The notes: a model not told the origin generated them from the sequence alone. 64,000 nucleotides of DNA from Solibacillus silvestris (GCA_001586195.1 CP014609.1:1028001-1092000), one strand, 5' to 3'. Positions 8,182 to 17,943 are shown, counted from the stretch's first letter. Program-made: numbers and translations.

Positions 8182-9147
8182 GTGAAGAAAAAAGTAGTGC
8201 TTATTACGACAGGCGGAACGATTGCGAGTACTCGCAATAATAAAAACAAACTCGAGTCCGGCAAACTGGATGGGCAAGCCATTTTATCAATGTGCCAGCT
8301 GGAAAATGAGATGGATATTGAATTGATTGATCTCTATCAAATCCCATCGATGCATATGACATTTGAAAATTTAAATTTACTGAATCAAACGATTAAAAAT
8401 GTTTTTAATGATCAATCGGTGAGCGGAATTGTCATTACGCATGGTACAGACAGCTTAGAGGAGACAGCCTACTTTTTAGAGCTGACAATTCATGATGAAC
8501 GTCCAATTATTGTAACGGGCTCACAAAAATCACCTGGCGATATTGGTACAGATGTTTATTCCAATCTTCGTAATTCATTATTGGTTGCTTCAAATGAAGA
8601 AGCAAAAAATATAGGGGTTTGCGTCGTCTTTAATGAAAAAATTATTCATTCCAAATACGTAAAGAAGATGCACTCATCAAGTATTAACGGCTTTGGGGCA
8701 ATTGGCTATGGCATGCTTGGATTTATCGATAACGACGAGGTAATTATATACCAGAAGCCAACCCATAAAGAAGTATATGAAATAAAAGAAAGCTATCCTG
8801 CTGTCGAGATTGTATTTGCCTATCTTGGAGCAAGTTCTATTATTTTGGATGCCCTTTACGAAGCAAATGTTGAAGGTGTGGTGCTTGTCGGTGCCGGTCG
8901 AGGTCAAGTTGCCCCAAAAATGATGGGCGCGATCGAAAAGCTATGCCAAAAAGGAACGAAAGTTGTATTGACGACATCGACAGAAGAAGGGCGTGTTTTC
9001 CCGACTTATGATTATTACAGTAGTGCGAATTATTTGAAGGATGCCGGTGTCATTATGGGCGGGGACTTTGATCCGAAAAAAGCACGCCTCAAGCTCCTGT
9101 TGATGATTGCAAACGGTAATAAGAACTTTGATACATTTATGCATTAA
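8182..9147 (+). CDS. ansA: L-asparaginase
   Basis: Hydrolyses L-asparagine to aspartate and ammonia. The second in-frame GTG at 8182 has AGGGGTG at optimal spacing and is the better start; it gives 321 residues. The N-terminal TTGGTIAS carries the nucleophilic threonine (T13), and THGTDSLEETAYF carries the second catalytic Thr-Asp pair. No signal peptide is present, so it is cytosolic. A gene in this position, in the ypdA-ansA-prsW order, fits Bacillales synteny. It ends with a strong terminator. Confidence 0.93.
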   Translation: MKKKVVLITTGGTIASTRNNKNKLESGKLDGQAILSMCQLENEMDIELIDLYQIPSMHMTFENLNLLNQTIKNVFNDQSVSGIVITHGTDSLEETAYFLELTIHDERPIIVTGSQKSPGDIGTDVYSNLRNSLLVASNEEAKNIGVCVVFNEKIIHSKYVKKMHSSSINGFGAIGYGMLGFIDNDEVIIYQKPTHKEVYEIKESYPAVEIVFAYLGASSIILDALYEANVEGVVLVGAGRGQVAPKMMGAIEKLCQKGTKVVLTTSTEEGRVFPTYDYYSSANYLKDAGVIMGGDFDPKKARLKLLLMIANGNKNFDTFMH

Positions 9148-9150
9148 CAA

Positions 9151-9184
9151 TAAAAACTCGGTGTGAAAGTAGCCGAGTTTTTAT
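9151..9184 (+). terminator. Terminator after asparaginase
   Basis: AAAACTCGG pairs with CCGAGTTTT with an 11-base loop and a T tract. Confidence 0.9.
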
Positions 9185-9271
9185 ATTTTCTAGACAAAAA
9201 ATGGGTATGCTACACTGCATTGAAAAAAATAGTGCTATACTAATAAGAGCCTAGAATCGAAAGGAGCCGGC

Positions 9272-9946
9272 ATGATGTTTATACTTTTATCAGCAGCGAT
9301 TGCGCCGGGTTTAGCCCTTTTAAGCTACTTTTATTTACGCAATGAGATGGATACCGAGCCACGGCGTACATTAATGCATTCCTTCATATATGGCGGGGTT
9401 ATTACATTCCCCGTTTTATTTATACAGTTCGTTATAAAAGAAGAACAGACATTTTCGAATCCATTCTTTATCAATGCCGTATTTACCAGTTCGATAGAAG
9501 AATTTGTGAAATGGCTCATTATTCTTGCCGTAATCTTACGCCATATTGAGTTTGATGATCCTTATGACGGTATTTTGTATGGGGCAGCTGTTTCATTAGG
9601 CTTTGCTACTGTGGAAAACGTTCTCTACTTACTATCTTTCGGAATAGATCAAGCTTTTATGCGTGCGTTATTGCCGGTATCGAGTCATGCACTGTTCGGT
9701 GTAGTCATGGGTTACTATTACGGAAAAGGGAAGTTTTCAAGTGAAGAAATACAGAAGAGGTATATCGCCCTTGCACTCTTTGCACCTGTTGGACTTCATA
9801 TTATCTATAATTCGATATTAATGTTAGAAGAATACTTTTTGTATGCGATGCTGCCGTTTATGCTGTTCTTATGGACATTTGCTCTGCGCAAAGTAAAGCA
9901 GGCACACGAACATCTAATTGAACATTTATCCCGCTTTAACGGGTAG
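9272..9946 (+). CDS. prsW: PrsW, intramembrane protease for anti-sigma factor
   Basis: A 224-residue polytopic membrane protein of the PrsW family. In B. subtilis PrsW makes the site-1 cut in the anti-sigma factor RsiW and so activates sigma-W under envelope stress. Several hydrophobic helices are visible. Conserved features include the RNEMDTEPRR loop, the EEFVKW motif with the essential paired glutamates (about 71-72), ENVLY near residue 112, and conserved histidines near 132 and 169. AAGGAG precedes the tandem ATG. It is monocistronic, upstream of sleB, the same order as in B. subtilis. Confidence 0.93.
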   Translation: MMFILLSAAIAPGLALLSYFYLRNEMDTEPRRTLMHSFIYGGVITFPVLFIQFVIKEEQTFSNPFFINAVFTSSIEEFVKWLIILAVILRHIEFDDPYDGILYGAAVSLGFATVENVLYLLSFGIDQAFMRALLPVSSHALFGVVMGYYYGKGKFSSEEIQKRYIALALFAPVGLHIIYNSILMLEEYFLYAMLPFMLFLWTFALRKVKQAHEHLIEHLSRFNG

Positions 9947-10000
9947 GAATTTATCTGTCTCGAAATTGAAGTTTCACTTTATCCTATAGCAATCATTTAT

Positions 10001-10040
10001 TAAAGGTTTGTTACAAATGTTTTTGTAGCAAACCTTTTTC
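10001..10040 (+). terminator. prsW terminator
   Basis: A 14-bp stem (AAAGGTTTGTTACA with TGTAGCAAACCTTT, one G-U pair) is followed by T residues. The 18-base motif at 9965-9982 just upstream recurs before folE. Confidence 0.9.
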
Positions 10041-10119
10041 TATGTAAAAAATCTTATTAGCAAACGAAAAACGAGTAAAGAAAATATTTTCAATAGACTT
10101 AAAAAAGCAACTTTACAAT

Positions 10120-10148
10120 GTATAAACTTTTCAAATTTCTCCATCCTA
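10120..10148 (+). promoter_or_regulatory. Sigma-G-type promoter of sleB-ypeB
   Basis: GTATA (10120-10124) and CATCCTA (10142-10148) are 17 bases apart and agree fully with the sigma-G consensus (gHATR and CATnHTA). The predicted start, near 10155, falls at the edge of the AAAGGAG ribosome site, so the leader would be very short. Confidence 0.65.
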
Positions 10149-10165
10149 CTGAAAAAGGAGTGGAA

Positions 10166-10954
10166 ATGTCAGTGAAAAAAATCGTCTTGTTCGTATTCAT
10201 TATATCAAGTAGTTTTGTAAGTCATACATTTGCATTTTCAGGTCAGGATGTGCAACGGGGTGCATTTGGTGACGATGTAATCGAGTTACAGGCACGACTT
10301 CAATATTTAAGTTACTATAATGGAAAAATTGACGGGAAATTTGGTTACGGAACGTATTGGGCGCTTCGTAATTTTCAGGAGCAGTACGGGCTACCTGTAG
10401 ACGGAATTGCCGGAAGGTCGACGAAGGAAAAGCTTGAAAATAATTCGGATTTTGATAAAGCATGGGTTCATAAACAAATCAATGCAGGGAACAGCTTTAC
10501 GTATTACGGCGGAATAGCATTGGAAAACCAGGTGAAAAAAGGCGGAAATGGCGGTACAAGTGCAAATAATACAACCTCCATGCAGCTGCCGCCAGGCTAT
10601 ACAGAACAGGACTTGCAAATTTTAGCGAATGCAGTGTATGGGGAAGCGCGAGGCGAGCCGTATGAAGGACAAGTTGCTGTTGCAGCTGTAATTTTGAATC
10701 GTTTGGAATCCCCTGAATTTCCTGATACGATTTCGGAAATTATTTTCCAGCCGTTAGCTTTCACAGCGGTTGCGGACGGTCAGATTTGGCTTACTCCAAA
10801 TGAACGTGCCAAACAGGCAGTACTGGATGCGATCAACGGCTGGGACCCATCCGAGAATGCATTGTATTATTTTAATCCTGTTACAGCGACGAGTAAATGG
10901 ATTTGGTCGAGACCTCAAATCAAACAAATTGGTGAGCATATTTTCTGCTTATAG
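10166..10954 (+). CDS. sleB: Spore cortex-lytic enzyme SleB
   Basis: A germination-specific lytic transglycosylase that cuts muramic-delta-lactam-containing cortex peptidoglycan. Start chosen at ATG 10166 (AAAGGAG just upstream); an upstream ATG at 10118 precedes the sigma-G promoter and has no ribosome site. The protein (262 residues) has a signal peptide ending near HTFAFS, a peptidoglycan-binding domain (about 30-95, GDDVIELQARLQYL), a Gly/Asn/Thr linker, and the hydrolase-2 catalytic domain (about 145-262) with the conserved glutamate in VYGEARGE. It forms an operon with ypeB, 14 bases downstream. Confidence 0.96.
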   Translation: MSVKKIVLFVFIISSSFVSHTFAFSGQDVQRGAFGDDVIELQARLQYLSYYNGKIDGKFGYGTYWALRNFQEQYGLPVDGIAGRSTKEKLENNSDFDKAWVHKQINAGNSFTYYGGIALENQVKKGGNGGTSANNTTSMQLPPGYTEQDLQILANAVYGEARGEPYEGQVAVAAVILNRLESPEFPDTISEIIFQPLAFTAVADGQIWLTPNERAKQAVLDAINGWDPSENALYYFNPVTATSKWIWSRPQIKQIGEHIFCL

Positions 10955-10968
10955 GCGGGGGTAAAAAC

Positions 10969-12252
10969 ATGAAAAAATTTGCATATTTATTAGGTTTATT
11001 TGTTGTTATATTAGCCTTTGTATCCTTTGATTTATTTACACAGAATAAAGATTTGGAGCGAGCTGTTTATGCTACCCAATCAAGGGATCTCTCGGCAGCG
11101 ACTGAAAAGTTATCGACATTGCATACAACAGTGGAACAATCTTTACTCTTTAAGGATGAAAAAGCATTAAATAATGAATTGGATTCCATTTGGCGGATGA
11201 GCAGTGATTTAAGAAAAACTGTTGCGAATTTGCCGATCCAGGCAGAAGTTCAAAATGAATGGATGCGTTATTTAGGGAAAATCGGTGATAATGCAAAACA
11301 AGCGGCTGCTACGGGAGACTACGAAAACTGGCGCAATAAAATGGGAACGGTTGCTTCCAATTTACATTCTTTCGCAGAGGAATGGAATATTGCCACAGTC
11401 GCATTTTATGAAAATGATGGTAATTTAAAAAAATGGTCAACGAATCAAACGACCAATCTTAAAGATTCACCATTTATGAACGTATCAAAACAATTGAAAA
11501 CATATAATGAAACCGATTTTCCATTAACGGCGAGTGAATCGGACTATGAAAAAAAGCGTGAATTACAGCATTTAAAAGATAAAAAAATTACGAAAAACGA
11601 AGCCATTCAAAAATTTAAAAACTTCTTCCCGAATATCGACGATTCGATTGTAACGGTTACGAAAAGCAGTGATGATGCACCATACCCGTTCTATCATATT
11701 CAATTTATCCATGGTTCCAAAATCGGGTATGCCGACATAACGGAAAGTGGAGGCCATCTTCTTTCGTTCCTGCTTGAACGACCGGTTAAAAAGGATGCGC
11801 GTTCACATGAAGAAATTTTAAATACGGCAAAAAGTTTTATGAATAAAGTGGGATACACTGATGTGAAGCTTTCCGAATCACGAGAAAATCATGAAGCATG
11901 GCATCTCGTATTTACAAGAGTGCATGGAGATGATGAAGCTTTAATTTACCCGGATAGTATTCAAGTGAAAATTGCGAAGGATAACGCGGAGATTTTAGGT
12001 GTCAATGCAATGGAATATATTCAGGAAGAAAAAATTAAAGAACAAAGCGAAGTACCGATAGATTGGGATAAATTTTTTGCTGATCATGTAGGTGTTGAAC
12101 AAGTGCAAAAAATTTATACAGGCAATGGAAATCTGGAACTTCGTAAATGTTATGAGGTTATTGCAAGGCTCGACAATAAGACACAGGATACGTATCGTGT
12201 TGTAATCGATGCGGAAACACATGAAGTAATTAAAAATGAAAAAGTGTTTTAG
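10969..12252 (+). CDS. ypeB: Germination protein YpeB
   Basis: A 427-residue partner of SleB, required for SleB accumulation and stability in the spore. It has an N-terminal signal-anchor helix (about 4-22), a helical N-terminal half, and two to three PepSY-like repeats in the C-terminal half (about 195-425), for example around DADITESGGHLLSF-type strands. Known biology: SleB and YpeB depend on each other in dormant spores, and YpeB is proteolysed on germination. It is 14 bases after sleB with GGGGG before the ATG, and probably shares the sigma-G transcript. Confidence 0.94.
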   Translation: MKKFAYLLGLFVVILAFVSFDLFTQNKDLERAVYATQSRDLSAATEKLSTLHTTVEQSLLFKDEKALNNELDSIWRMSSDLRKTVANLPIQAEVQNEWMRYLGKIGDNAKQAAATGDYENWRNKMGTVASNLHSFAEEWNIATVAFYENDGNLKKWSTNQTTNLKDSPFMNVSKQLKTYNETDFPLTASESDYEKKRELQHLKDKKITKNEAIQKFKNFFPNIDDSIVTVTKSSDDAPYPFYHIQFIHGSKIGYADITESGGHLLSFLLERPVKKDARSHEEILNTAKSFMNKVGYTDVKLSESRENHEAWHLVFTRVHGDDEALIYPDSIQVKIAKDNAEILGVNAMEYIQEEKIKEQSEVPIDWDKFFADHVGVEQVQKIYTGNGNLELRKCYEVIARLDNKTQDTYRVVIDAETHEVIKNEKVF

Positions 12253-12360
12253 TACCTTGAATCAGGTGCGAGGTCCAGTGAAATTAATTGTAAAAATATA
12301 GCTATATTTACATTCCCATGAGATAATAAAGTATGAATAATTTCTTATGGGGAGAGGCAA

Positions 12361-13014
12361 ATGGAACTAAAAATTGGAACGCAACTAACGCTGGAGCCAA
12401 CCTATACGGAAAGGGTCGAAAAATTTAAATGTCGTGTTGTCGATCGACAGGACAATATGATTTTTATCGATTATCCAATTAATACGGCAACTAAAAAAAT
12501 TGCTTTTTTAATTGATGGCGCACAATTCCGTGCAACATTCAGTACGGAAAAAAAAGAAAGCTACTGTTTTAATACGGAAGTTTTAGGACGTAAAGGCGGC
12601 AATGTTCAGATGATACTGCTTGCATGTCCACCTGCTGAAGAATTTATTAAAATTCAGCGTCGCGAATATGTTCGTGTGGAAACACCTGTAGATATTGCAA
12701 TTGAACATGAAGGACAGAAATTTCAGCTTGCAGCTGAAGACATTAGCGCTGGAGGGTCATTGATTCATATTAAGTCACCGGTCAATTTTACTGAAGGTGA
12801 TACAGTCAAGGCTTTTGTCGTCCTGCCATTTATAAATGGTGAAATTCGATATGTAGAAACAGATGCGAGAGTAGTGAACGTGTTCAATCGTAATGAAATG
12901 ATGATGGCTTCATTGAATTTCACGGATACGGATGATTATGATAAGCAGCAAATTGTCCGTTTTTGCTTCGAACGACAAGTAATGATCCGCAAGAAAGAAA
13001 TGAATGAATTATAA
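12361..13014 (+). CDS. ypfA: PilZ-domain cyclic-di-GMP receptor (YpfA/MotI-like)
   Basis: A 217-residue protein with an N-terminal YcgR-type domain (about 5-95) and a PilZ domain (about 97-210). The cyclic-di-GMP binding signature is intact: RxxxR at R101-R105 and DxSxxG at D127-G132. The B. subtilis counterpart MotI (DgrA) binds c-di-GMP and acts on the flagellar stator as a clutch. It lies directly upstream of cmk, as in B. subtilis, but is separated from it by a terminator. Confidence 0.9.
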   Translation: MELKIGTQLTLEPTYTERVEKFKCRVVDRQDNMIFIDYPINTATKKIAFLIDGAQFRATFSTEKKESYCFNTEVLGRKGGNVQMILLACPPAEEFIKIQRREYVRVETPVDIAIEHEGQKFQLAAEDISAGGSLIHIKSPVNFTEGDTVKAFVVLPFINGEIRYVETDARVVNVFNRNEMMMASLNFTDTDDYDKQQIVRFCFERQVMIRKKEMNEL

Positions 13015-13018
13015 GCGA

Positions 13019-13055
13019 GAGGTCTAAAAAGTATCATACTTTTTAGACCTTTTTA
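13019..13055 (+). terminator. Terminator after the PilZ gene
   Basis: A perfect 13-bp stem (AGGTCTAAAAAGT with ACTTTTTAGACCT) and a T tract. Confidence 0.92.
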
Positions 13056-13156
13056 AATAAGTAAAACTAATGTGACGGAAGTTGATCCGGTATGTATGGA
13101 GGAGCAGCTTTTTTCAAAAAAATATAGCGTAAAGAAGGTAAAAATTTTTTCGGTTA

Positions 13157-13165
13157 TGATACAAT
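13157..13165 (+). promoter_or_regulatory. Candidate extended -10 promoter of cmk
   Basis: TGATACAAT is an extended -10 element. No good -35 is visible 17 bases upstream (GTAAAA), which extended -10 promoters tolerate. Confidence 0.4.
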
Positions 13166-13190
13166 AGCAACGGAAAGTAGGGAATTAATT

Positions 13191-13865
13191 ATGATGAAAA
13201 AAATTCAAATTGCAATTGATGGTCCTGCAGGTGCGGGGAAAAGTACCATTGCAAAAATTGTAGCCGAAGCACTTCGATTTACATATATCGACACAGGTGC
13301 AATGTATCGGGCAGTGACGTATAAAGCGATGAAAGAAAACATACAATTACATGACGCAGAAGCGATTGAAAAAATGCTGCAGCAAACGGCGATTACATTA
13401 CAACCGTCTGAGCAGGGACAACTCGTTTTTGTGGATGGACAAGATGTGTCACAGGCTATACGTTCAAATGAAGTTACAGCAAATGTTTCAGAAGTTGCGG
13501 CACACGCGAATATTCGTGAAATTCTCGTAGCGATGCAGCAAAAGCTGGCTGCTGATGGCGGCGTTGTAATGGATGGACGAGATATTGCGACACATGTACT
13601 TAAAGATGCAGAGCTTAAAATCTACATGTCTGCAACAGTTGAGGAACGTGCACATCGACGCTTCCTTGATAATGAACGCCGCGGTATTCCTTCAACAATC
13701 GAATCATTACAGAAGGAAATTGCTTTACGGGACAAGCTTGATAGTGAACGTGAAGCCTCACCGCTCATCCAAGCAGAAGATGCTTTATTTTTAGATACGA
13801 CGAATTTATCAATTGATGAAGCGGCACAGGAAATTTTGAAATTAGCGCAGCAAAAAATGCAGTAA
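13191..13865 (+). CDS. cmk: Cytidylate kinase
   Basis: Phosphorylates CMP and dCMP to the diphosphates with ATP. The 224-residue protein has the P-loop GPAGAGKS (about 12-19), the CMP-binding DTGAMYRA and the conserved DGRDIATHV. Length equals B. subtilis Cmk. A second ATG at 13194 is an alternative start, and the ribosome binding site is weak for either. It is followed by the S1 homologue ypfD, the usual cmk-rpsA neighbourhood. Confidence 0.97.
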   Translation: MMKKIQIAIDGPAGAGKSTIAKIVAEALRFTYIDTGAMYRAVTYKAMKENIQLHDAEAIEKMLQQTAITLQPSEQGQLVFVDGQDVSQAIRSNEVTANVSEVAAHANIREILVAMQQKLAADGGVVMDGRDIATHVLKDAELKIYMSATVEERAHRRFLDNERRGIPSTIESLQKEIALRDKLDSEREASPLIQAEDALFLDTTNLSIDEAAQEILKLAQQKMQ

Positions 13866-13980
13866 CCGCTATTGAAAAATGAAGCTAACGTACGAAATTT
13901 CTGAAAATAAAGGGTTATTTTTTGTCTTTGTAGAACTTATCGAATAAAATAAAAGTGGAATACGCGAAGGAGGGCTACAT

Positions 13981-15123
13981 ATGTCTGAGGAAATGAATTT
14001 AGGGTCAAACCAAAAATTTCAAGAAGGAGATATTGTGAAAGGTGTTGCTGAACAGGTTGAAGAGAAGTCAGTAACGGTTTCGGTCGAGGGGGCACCATTC
14101 GACGGGATTATACCTATTAGCGAACTTTCAAGCTTACACATTGAAAAAGCTTCTGATATAGTTTCAGTTGGCGATCAGCTAGAGCTTATGATTACGAAAG
14201 TTGAAGAAGAGAATTTTGTATTATCGAAACGCAAAGTAGATGCACTACATGCGTGGGATGATTTAAAAGCGAAATTCGAATCTGGTGAAGTATTCGAAGC
14301 AGAAGTGAAAGATGTAGTGAAAGGCGGACTTGTCGTCGATTTAGGCGTACGCGGTTTCGTTCCGGCTTCACTCGTTGAAGATTATTTTGTCGAAGATTTT
14401 GAGGATTACAAAGGCAAAACATTACGTTTAAAAATTACAGAGTTAGATAAAGAAAAAGGCAGACTCATTTTATCTCATCGTGCAGTACTGGATGAAGAAA
14501 AAGCGTCGAAAAAGCAACAAGTGATTCAAAACATCCATCAGGGTGATATGCTTGAAGGTACAGTTCAGCGCTTGGCAAAATTCGGTGCGTTCATTGATTT
14601 GGGTGGCATTGATGGATTAGTCCATATTTCACAAGTAGCGCATGAACATGTTGAAGATATTTCGACGGTATTACAGGAAGGACAATCCGTAACTGTAAAA
14701 GTGCTTTCAGTGGATATTCCGAATGAACGTGTTTCATTATCGATCAAAGATACGTTGCCTGGTCCTTGGACAGACATTGAAGAGAAGGCTTCAAAAGGCG
14801 CAATTTTAACAGGTACTGTAAAACGTCTTGTTACATTCGGCGCGTTTGTAGAAGTATTCCCTGGAGTAGAAGGACTTGTCCATATTTCTCAAATTTCCCA
14901 CAAGCATATTACGACACCACATGAAGTTTTAAAAGACGGTCAAGAGGTGGAAGTAAAAGTACTTGAGGTAAATGAGGCGGAAAAACGACTTGCACTGAGC
15001 ATTAAAGCATTGCAGGAAGATTCAGCGAGTGACGAGGATTTCGATTATGAACTGCCGGAAGAAAATAAAGGCTTCTCATTCAGCGATGTCATCGGTGATC
15101 AGCTAAAAGGATTTAAAAAATAA
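13981..15123 (+). CDS. ypfD: 30S ribosomal protein S1 homologue YpfD
   Basis: An RNA-binding protein of 380 residues made of four S1 (OB-fold) repeats at about 15-82, 100-165, 186-255 and 270-340. The third and fourth contain the typical FGAFIDLGGIDGLVHIS and FGAFVEVFPGVEGLVHIS signatures. It is shorter than E. coli S1 (six repeats). The B. subtilis homologue is non-essential and loosely tied to ribosomes. An acidic tail ends in GDQLKGFKK. A strong Shine-Dalgarno (AAGGAGGG) precedes the ATG, and a strong terminator follows. Confidence 0.94.
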   Translation: MSEEMNLGSNQKFQEGDIVKGVAEQVEEKSVTVSVEGAPFDGIIPISELSSLHIEKASDIVSVGDQLELMITKVEEENFVLSKRKVDALHAWDDLKAKFESGEVFEAEVKDVVKGGLVVDLGVRGFVPASLVEDYFVEDFEDYKGKTLRLKITELDKEKGRLILSHRAVLDEEKASKKQQVIQNIHQGDMLEGTVQRLAKFGAFIDLGGIDGLVHISQVAHEHVEDISTVLQEGQSVTVKVLSVDIPNERVSLSIKDTLPGPWTDIEEKASKGAILTGTVKRLVTFGAFVEVFPGVEGLVHISQISHKHITTPHEVLKDGQEVEVKVLEVNEAEKRLALSIKALQEDSASDEDFDYELPEENKGFSFSDVIGDQLKGFKK

Positions 15124-15127
15124 TAAG

Positions 15128-15172
15128 ATCAAAACCGCCCATGTAAGGATTCCTTATATGTGCGGTTTTTTG
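15128..15172 (+). terminator. ypfD terminator
   Basis: A long stem with CCGC/GCGG ends and an inner TAAGGA/TCCTTA helix, followed by TTTTTT. Confidence 0.9.
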
Positions 15173-15192
15173 CTTGGGATATATATTAGTAT

Positions 15193-15388
15193 AGCTGTGT
15201 GGCGAATTTTATTAGAAAGATTTATTAGTTTATAGGAAAAAGAAAATGATATTTTAGAAGAACTGCAGGCATTATTTGAACAAGTGGCATTCATTTTAGA
15301 ACTTTCGGGAAATATATTAGAAAGCTGGCTATTTATTCGAACAAATAAAAATATATTAGATAATTTTTGAGTATTTTAGAAAATCATG
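15193..15388. repeat. Phased ATTAGAA array, copy A
   Basis: Part of the 382-base gap before der. Nine TTAGAA-like motifs (TTAGAA, TATAGG, TTTGAA, TTCGAA and similar) have their G at 15215, 15235, 15257, 15278, 15299, 15320, 15339, 15359 and 15379. Spacings are 20, 22, 21, 21, 21, 19, 20 and 20. The segment is homologous to 52380-52573. A translated stretch FIRTNKNILDNF resembles the frame of copy B, but an in-frame TAG at the left and the lack of a start codon argue against a gene. Confidence 0.8.
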
Positions 15389-15422
15389 CGCCTCGAAAAG
15401 TTTGTCGATAAATCGAAATCGA

Positions 15423-15451
15423 TTTTGAATGTTGTGAAAAAATGATATAAT
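15423..15451 (+). promoter_or_regulatory. der promoter
   Basis: TTTTGA and TATAAT are 17 bases apart with an extended -10 (TGATATAAT). A second TATAAT 24 bases further on (15475 area) may be a secondary start. Confidence 0.65.
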
Positions 15452-15505
15452 AGTCAAATTCGTGTATAATACGGAAAGACAAGAGTTTGGAAGGATGAAG
15501 TACAG

Positions 15506-16816
15506 ATGACAAAACCAGTAATCGCCATCGTAGGACGTCCGAACGTAGGTAAATCGACAATTTTTAACAGAATTGTTGGAGAACGTGTATCGATCGTGGA
15601 AGATATCCCAGGTGTAACACGTGACCGTATTTATAGTTCGGCTGATTGGCTAGCACATGAATTTAATATTATCGACACTGGTGGTATTGAAATTGGAGAC
15701 GAGCCGTTTTTAGAGCAAATTCGCCAACAAGCGGAAATTGCGATTGATGAGGCGGACGTTATTATTTTCATGACTAATGGACGTGAAGGTGTTACGGCTG
15801 CAGATGAGCAAGTAGCAAAAATTTTATATAAAACAAAAAAACCGGTTGTCTTGGCAATTAATAAAATCGACAACCCGGATATGCGTCATATGATTTATGA
15901 CTTCTATTCATTAGGTTTCGGTGAGCCTTGGCCAATTTCAGGTTCGCACGGATTAGGCTTAGGGGATTTATTGGATGAATGTGCGAAACATTTCCCGCAG
16001 CCGGATGAAGAGCAATATGATGATGATACGATTAAATTCTCTTTAATCGGGCGTCCGAATGTTGGGAAATCTTCACTTGTGAATGCCTTTTTAGGTCAGG
16101 ACCGCGTTATTGTAAGTGAAATTCAAGGGACAACTCGTGATGCAATCGACTCTCCGTACTCATATGATGGACAAGATTATGTCATTATTGATACAGCGGG
16201 TATGCGTAAAAAAGGGAAAGTCTATGAATCAACAGAAAAGTATTCGGTATTACGTGCACTGCGCGCAATCGAGCGTTCAGACGTTGTTTTAGTTGTTCTG
16301 AATGCAGATGAAGGCATTCAGGAACAGGATAAAAAAATCGCTGGCTATGCACATGAAGCTGGTAAAGCAGTCATTATTGTTGTAAACAAATGGGATGCGA
16401 TTGAAAAAGACGAGAAAACGATGAATATCTTTACAGAACAAATTCGTGAGCATTTCCTGTTTTTAGATTATGCACCAATCGTGTTTGTATCTGCTAAAAC
16501 AAAACAGCGTGTACACAATATTTTACCGATTATTAAGCGTGTTAGTGAAAACCACGCAATGCGTATTCAATCATCAATTTTAAATGAAGTAATTGAAGAT
16601 TCGATCGCACGTAATCCTGCACCAACAGATAAAGGGCGTCGTTTACGTATTTACTACGCAACACAAGTGGCGATTAAACCACCGACATTCGTTGTATTCG
16701 TAAATGAACCGGAAATGATGCACTTCTCATACGAGCGCTTTTTAGAAAACCGTATCCGAGAGACTTTCGACTTTGAAGGAACTCCGATACGTTTAATTAC
16801 ACGTGCTCGTGACTAA
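15506..16816 (+). CDS. der: GTPase Der (EngA)
   Basis: An essential double GTPase needed for 50S ribosome subunit maturation. The 436 residues hold two G domains, each with GRPNVGKS(T/S) P-loops (about 9-17 and 180-188), DTGG/DTAG switch motifs and NKID/NKWD specificity motifs, plus a C-terminal KH-like domain (about 350-436). Length equals B. subtilis Der. It is preceded by its own promoter after the phased repeat and followed by a terminator. Confidence 0.98.
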   Translation: MTKPVIAIVGRPNVGKSTIFNRIVGERVSIVEDIPGVTRDRIYSSADWLAHEFNIIDTGGIEIGDEPFLEQIRQQAEIAIDEADVIIFMTNGREGVTAADEQVAKILYKTKKPVVLAINKIDNPDMRHMIYDFYSLGFGEPWPISGSHGLGLGDLLDECAKHFPQPDEEQYDDDTIKFSLIGRPNVGKSSLVNAFLGQDRVIVSEIQGTTRDAIDSPYSYDGQDYVIIDTAGMRKKGKVYESTEKYSVLRALRAIERSDVVLVVLNADEGIQEQDKKIAGYAHEAGKAVIIVVNKWDAIEKDEKTMNIFTEQIREHFLFLDYAPIVFVSAKTKQRVHNILPIIKRVSENHAMRIQSSILNEVIEDSIARNPAPTDKGRRLRIYYATQVAIKPPTFVVFVNEPEMMHFSYERFLENRIRETFDFEGTPIRLITRARD

Positions 16817-16821
16817 ATCAA

Positions 16822-16862
16822 TAAAAAGAGCGCTAGTTTATGTAAATGAACTAGCGTTTTTG
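16822..16862 (+). terminator. der terminator
   Basis: CGCTAGTTT-type stem with AACTAGCG and a TTTTTG tail. Confidence 0.85.
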
Positions 16863-16929
16863 TTCATAATAGGGTTTGACTTGAAGGATAAATTTTAAAT
16901 GACTTTAAGTGAAATTGGGGGTTTTTTTA

Positions 16930-17943
16930 ATGGAAAATGTAGTAGTTTTAGGAGCCGGTTCCTGGGGAACGGCACTGGCCGTTGTTTTAGCTGAAAACGG
17001 CCATAATACGTTAATTTGGTCGCATCGCGAAGATCAGGCATCTGAGATTAATGAACAGCATACAAATAAAAAATATTTGCCGAATACGATATTGCCAAGT
17101 AATTTAAAGGCGACTTCAAATTTAGAAGAGGCAGCGCAACACGGTTCTACGATTGTTATGGCAGTACCGACAAAAGGGATTCGCGAAGTTTGCGGCAACA
17201 TTTCGGAGTATTTAACTGAAAAAGCATTATTTGTCCATGTATCTAAAGGGATTGAGCCGGATACATTAATGCGTATCTCAGAGCTGATGAAAGAAAGCCT
17301 TGCTGAAAATGCGGTAAGTGATATCGTTGTTTTATCTGGTCCTTCTCACGCGGAGGAAGTCGTTTTGAAACACCCGACTACGGTAACTGCTGCTTGCGAA
17401 AACTTAGAAGCTGCAGAAAAAGTGCAGGATCTATTTATGAATCAATATTTGCGTGTTTACACGAATGATGATGTAATTGGTGTTGAAATTGGCGGGGCAC
17501 TTAAAAATGTTATTGCGCTTGCTGCAGGGATGACGGATGGACTTGATTTCGGTGATAACGCAAAGGCTGCCCTGATTACACGCGGTCTCGCAGAAATTAC
17601 GCGGCTAGGTGTTAAAATGGGGGGCAACCCATTTACGTTTGCTGGACTGACTGGGATGGGCGATTTAATTGTTACATGTACAAGTGTCCATTCCCGAAAC
17701 TGGCGCGCAGGCAATATGCTCGGAAAAGGAATGAAGCTTGAGCAAGTACTGGATGAGATGGGAATGGTTGTCGAAGGTGTACGGACAACGAAGGCGACAT
17801 ATCAGCTCTCAAAAAAATACGATGTTTCTATGCCAATTACATCAGCGCTATATGATGTGCTGTTCAATAATATGGAACCGAGAGCATTGGTTGAATCATT
17901 AATGCTGCGGACGAAAAAAAGCGAAATTGATGAGATGAGCTGA
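16930..17943 (+). CDS. gpsA: Glycerol-3-phosphate dehydrogenase [NAD(P)+]
   Basis: Reduces dihydroxyacetone phosphate to sn-glycerol-3-phosphate for phospholipid synthesis. Start at ATG 16930, 8 bases after GGGGG; an in-frame GTG at 16909 lacks a ribosome site. The protein (337 residues) begins with the dinucleotide-binding [10 protein letters not shown] (8-17), has the conserved SGPSHAEE, and the catalytic lysine in [13 protein letters not shown]. The gene order der-gpsA is conserved in Bacillales. Confidence 0.97.
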   Translation: MENVVVLGAGSWGTALAVVLAENGHNTLIWSHREDQASEINEQHTNKKYLPNTILPSNLKATSNLEEAAQHGSTIVMAVPTKGIREVCGNISEYLTEKALFVHVSKGIEPDTLMRISELMKESLAENAVSDIVVLSGPSHAEEVVLKHPTTVTAACENLEAAEKVQDLFMNQYLRVYTNDDVIGVEIGGALKNVIALAAGMTDGLDFGDNAKAALITRGLAEITRLGVKMGGNPFTFAGLTGMGDLIVTCTSVHSRNWRAGNMLGKGMKLEQVLDEMGMVVEGVRTTKATYQLSKKYDVSMPITSALYDVLFNNMEPRALVESLMLRTKKSEIDEMS

